64,000 nucleotides of DNA, from assembly GCF_900100885.1 (NCBI RefSeq), contig NZ_LT629692.1, forward strand, positions 2,976,001 to 3,040,000, read 5' to 3'. How positions within the stretch are numbered: position 1 is the first letter of the stretch; the number at the start of each line of letters is the position of its first letter. This DNA is from Microbacterium pygmaeum (GTDB lineage Bacteria > Actinomycetota > Actinomycetes > Actinomycetales > Microbacteriaceae). Shown piece by piece: positions 61,938-64,000 of this stretch. The notes under the pieces were generated by a model that was not told the DNA's origin, searched no databases, and saw nothing but the letters and a program-made list of their open reading frames with translations. The translations under genes were made by a program, and so were the position numbers.

Positions 61938-61943
61938 AGCCTA
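61938..61943 (-). promoter_or_regulatory. Leaderless -10 element for the PrsW gene
   Basis: TAGGCT on the minus strand ends six bases before the ATG at 61931. Confidence 0.5.
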
Positions 61944-61976
61944 GGGGCGCGCGACGCACGGAACGCCGCATCCGGG

Positions 61977-61982
61977 TAGCGT
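61977..61982 (+). promoter_or_regulatory. Leaderless -10 element for the FAH-family gene
   Basis: TAGCGT ends six bases before the ATG at 61989; the spacer is GAAGGG. Confidence 0.45.
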
Positions 61983-61988
61983 GAAGGG

Positions 61989-62864
61989 ATGCGCTTCGCC
62001 CACGTGACCTCTGCGAGGTCGGATGAGCCGCGTCTGGTCCTCGTCCGCGACGAGTCCGCCCTGTTCGTCGACGAGCTGTTCGCCGGAGCTCCGCGCGTGC
62101 TCGAACAGCTGATCGCCGGTGGCGACGATCTCCTGCAGCGGGTCCGGGATGCCTCCGACACGTCCGACGCCGCCCGGTCGTGGCATCCGCTCTCGGACTT
62201 CTTTTTCGCCTCGGCCGTGCTGACTCCTCCCGTCATCCTGGCGATCGGGCTGAACTACGCCGCGCACTCGAGCGAGCTGGGTCTGAAGACCGACTCCACG
62301 CCGACGGTCTTCGTCCTGTGGCCCAACTCGCTCAGCGCCCACGAGGCGACGACATCGTGGCCGCGCGCGCTCAGCGAGTCCATCGACTACGAGGCGGAGC
62401 TCGGCGTGATCATCGGCACACCGGCGAAGGACGTCTCCCCCGAAGACGCGCTCGATCATGTGTGGGGCTACACCGTGGTCAACGACATCACCGCGCGCGA
62501 CATCCAGTACTCCGAGGCGCAGTGGTCGCGGTGCAAGTCGTTCGACGGCTTCACTCCGACAGGCCCGTTCGTCGTCACCGCCGACGAGATCCCCGACCCG
62601 CAGCATCTGCACATCTGGACCGTCCTGGACGGCCACACGCTGCAGGACGCCTCCACCGCGCAGATGGTGCGTCCGGTGGCGACACTGATCGCGCATCTGT
62701 CGCGAGCGGCGACCTTGCTGCCGGGCACGCTGATCTCCACCGGGAGCCCCGGTGGCGCCGGCTATTCGCGCGATCCGCAGATCTTCCTGCGGGACCGCTC
62801 GACGGTCACGGTCGGCATCGACGGCATCGGCGCGCTCACCACGCACTGCCGGATCCTCGGCTGA
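61989..62864 (+). CDS. Fumarylacetoacetate hydrolase family protein
   Basis: 291 aa. An N-terminal small domain (about 1-70) precedes the FAH core with GLNYAAHSSELG (about 84-95), metal ligands in DYEAELGVIIG and the TSTGSPGGAGYSR-like loop. The family cleaves C-C bonds of acylpyruvates or decarboxylates oxaloacetate. Acylpyruvase or a catechol-pathway hydrolase are both possible. It is divergent from the PrsW gene. Confidence 0.88.
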   Translation: MRFAHVTSARSDEPRLVLVRDESALFVDELFAGAPRVLEQLIAGGDDLLQRVRDASDTSDAARSWHPLSDFFFASAVLTPPVILAIGLNYAAHSSELGLKTDSTPTVFVLWPNSLSAHEATTSWPRALSESIDYEAELGVIIGTPAKDVSPEDALDHVWGYTVVNDITARDIQYSEAQWSRCKSFDGFTPTGPFVVTADEIPDPQHLHIWTVLDGHTLQDASTAQMVRPVATLIAHLSRAATLLPGTLISTGSPGGAGYSRDPQIFLRDRSTVTVGIDGIGALTTHCRILG

Positions 62865-62879
62865 GCCGCCACGAACGAC

Positions 62880-62911
62880 GCGTGCCTCGCCGCGGAGGCG
62901 GCGAGGCACGC
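62880..62911. terminator. Bidirectional terminator
   Basis: A perfect 14-bp stem (GCGTGCCTCGCCGC, loop GGAG, exact complement) between the FAH-family (+) and DUF4190-like (-) genes. Confidence 0.85.
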
Positions 62912-62927
62912 ATCGACGTCGATCAGA

Positions 62928-63398
62928 TCAGGGGGTGGTCTGGATCGTCGAGCAGTCCACGGAGACGCCCTGCACGGTGACCACGCCGGAGAAGTCCACA
63001 GCCTCGCAGGCGCGCAGGGCTTCGCTCGCGAATCCGCCGGCTGCCACGAGCGCACCGACCACGATGATCGTGACGATGATGCCGATCACGAACAGCACGG
63101 CGCCGACGATGATCGCGGCGACGGCGGGGCCGTTCTTGTAGCCCGCCTTCTTGCTCTGCACGAGGGCGACGATGCCGAGGATCAGGCCGATCACGTTCGC
63201 GAAGATCGCGACGATCAGGGCCACGATGCCCAGTGTCTTGCCCGGGATCGTGGGAGCGGCCGGGGCGCCGTAGGGCGCCGGCGGCGCGGACGGATAGGCC
63301 TCGGGCGCGGCGGGCGGAGCGTCGTACGCGGGCGGCGGCACGGGTGCGCCCGAGGCGGGCGGCGGTACGGGTGCGGCGGGGTTCTGGGGATCGGTCAC
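62928..63398 (-). CDS. DUF4190-like membrane protein
   Basis: 156 aa. A Pro/Ala-rich, disordered cytoplasmic head (about 1-48) and two membrane segments (about 50-75 and 85-115) in the DUF4190 pattern (LGIVALIVAIFANVIGLILG), then a short extracytoplasmic part with two Cys that could form a disulfide. GTG start with AGAGGA upstream. Function unknown. Confidence 0.85.
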   Translation of the reverse strand: MTDPQNPAAPVPPPASGAPVPPPAYDAPPAAPEAYPSAPPAPYGAPAAPTIPGKTLGIVALIVAIFANVIGLILGIVALVQSKKAGYKNGPAVAAIIVGAVLFVIGIIVTIIVVGALVAAGGFASEALRACEAVDFSGVVTVQGVSVDCSTIQTTP

Positions 63399-63469
63399 GA
63401 TCAGTCCTCTCGTCAGGGCGTGATCACGACGCTAGCGGCCACCGGCGACCGGCGGCAACGGGAACCGCC

Positions 63470-64000
63470 TCAGATGTCGTCGGTGTCCTCGCGGGCGACG
63501 ACCAGGTTCTCGGCCGCCTGCACGATGGGGATCGCGGCCGTGATCGCCTCCAGCCCGGACAGGCGCGCCGGTGAGAGCTGCTTGAGGACCTCGTCGCGCG
63601 ACATCAGCCCGGCCTCGACGACCAGGTCCGCCACGTTGCGACCGGTCAACAGGGCGGTCTTGGCCAGGGCCGCGGATTCGGCGTAGCCGATGAACGGGGT
63701 GAGCGCCGTGACGACGCCCACCGATGCGCCGACCATCGCGCCGAGCCGCTCCCGGTTGGCGGTGATGCCGTCGATGCAGTTCACGCGCAGCGTGTGCATC
63801 CCGCGGCGCATCCAGGTGATCGACTGGAAGATCGAGTGGGCGATGATCGGCTCGAACGCGTTCAGCTGGAGCTGGCCGGCCTCCACCGCCATGGTGACCG
63901 TCAGGTCGGCCCCGGCGACGGCGAAGGCGACCTGGTTGACCACCTCGGGGATCACGGGGTTGACCTTGCCGGGCATGATGCTGGACCCTGCCTGCCGCGG
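63470..64000 (-). CDS. aspA: Aspartate ammonia-lyase, 3' part
   Basis: Partial: the 5' end is outside the window; about 176 C-terminal residues are seen. Fumarase/aspartase superfamily with the signature SSIMPGKVNPVIPE, whose Ser is the catalytic base, then QVAFAVAGADLTVTMAVEAGQLQLN. This is closer to aspartase than to fumarase C. Deaminates aspartate to fumarate, a DctA-class substrate, though the genes are far apart. Confidence 0.9.
   Translation of the reverse strand, partial: PRQAGSSIMPGKVNPVIPEVVNQVAFAVAGADLTVTMAVEAGQLQLNAFEPIIAHSIFQSITWMRRGMHTLRVNCIDGITANRERLGAMVGASVGVVTALTPFIGYAESAALAKTALLTGRNVADLVVEAGLMSRDEVLKQLSPARLSGLEAITAAIPIVQAAENLVVAREDTDDI

Overview
The window is high-GC DNA with dense gene packing, frequent ATGA/GTGA start-stop overlaps, GTG and TTG starts and many promoters abutting the start codon. 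With the gene order ftsK-pgsA-cinA-HTH-DUF3046-recA-recX and miaB-miaA-dapF-hflX-lexA, this points to an actinobacterium of the Microbacteriaceae, most likely Microbacterium or a close relative. It reads as a chromosomal core region with small accessory insertions. I see no prophage, CRISPR array, tRNA or rRNA gene.

Layout. 1-5.5 kb: lexA with its own SOS box, a membrane protein, and a LysR regulator divergent from mesX-mesD, an oxygen-dependent, folate-independent methionine synthase pair. 5.5-17.7 kb: an S9 peptidase, hflX, an RsmC-like methyltransferase, the miaB-miaA-GNAT-dapF operon, an ABC exporter pair, and recA-recX with DUF3046 and a perfect SOS box. 17.7-28.5 kb: a ClgR-like regulator, cinA, pgsA, ftsK, a complete IS481-type element inserted exactly at the stop codon of the RNase J gene, then dapA, an SDR, folA and thyA. 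28.5-34.6 kb: a thioredoxin-like/DUF4395/OsmC/epimerase redox cluster, dapB, acetyltransferase, phosphatase and an aldo/keto-reductase-fold protein that has lost its catalytic tetrad.

35-45 kb: pnp with a long leader, two very small acidic/charged proteins, the C4-dicarboxylate transporter dctA divergent from a CitA/DcuS-type two-component pair, a fused glycosyltransferase-SGNH hydrolase, a DedA protein and a cytosolic-looking nonspecific nuclease. 45-56.5 kb: a CEOS-like dehydrogenase, a luciferase-like monooxygenase with its FMN reductase, an alpha/beta hydrolase next to a broken carboxylesterase gene, a membrane acyltransferase, the efeUOB iron uptake operon behind two overlapping DtxR-type boxes, and an Fe(II)/2-oxoglutarate oxygenase. 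56.6-64 kb: rpsO, an MFS transporter behind an 8-codon leader peptide, an EamA permease, YceI, FKBP, a PrsW protease, an FAH-family hydrolase, a DUF4190-like protein and the 3' part of aspA.

How it fits together. Lysine/cell-wall precursor synthesis (dapA, dapB, dapF), thymidylate/folate metabolism (folA, thyA), RNA maturation and decay (miaA, miaB, pnp, rnj) and the SOS core (lexA, recA, recX) lie interleaved in short operons. A recurring feature is the leaderless promoter: a TANNNT hexamer ending 6-7 bases before the start codon. Strong perfect hairpins separate some convergent pairs, while other convergent pairs overlap at their 3' ends with no terminator.
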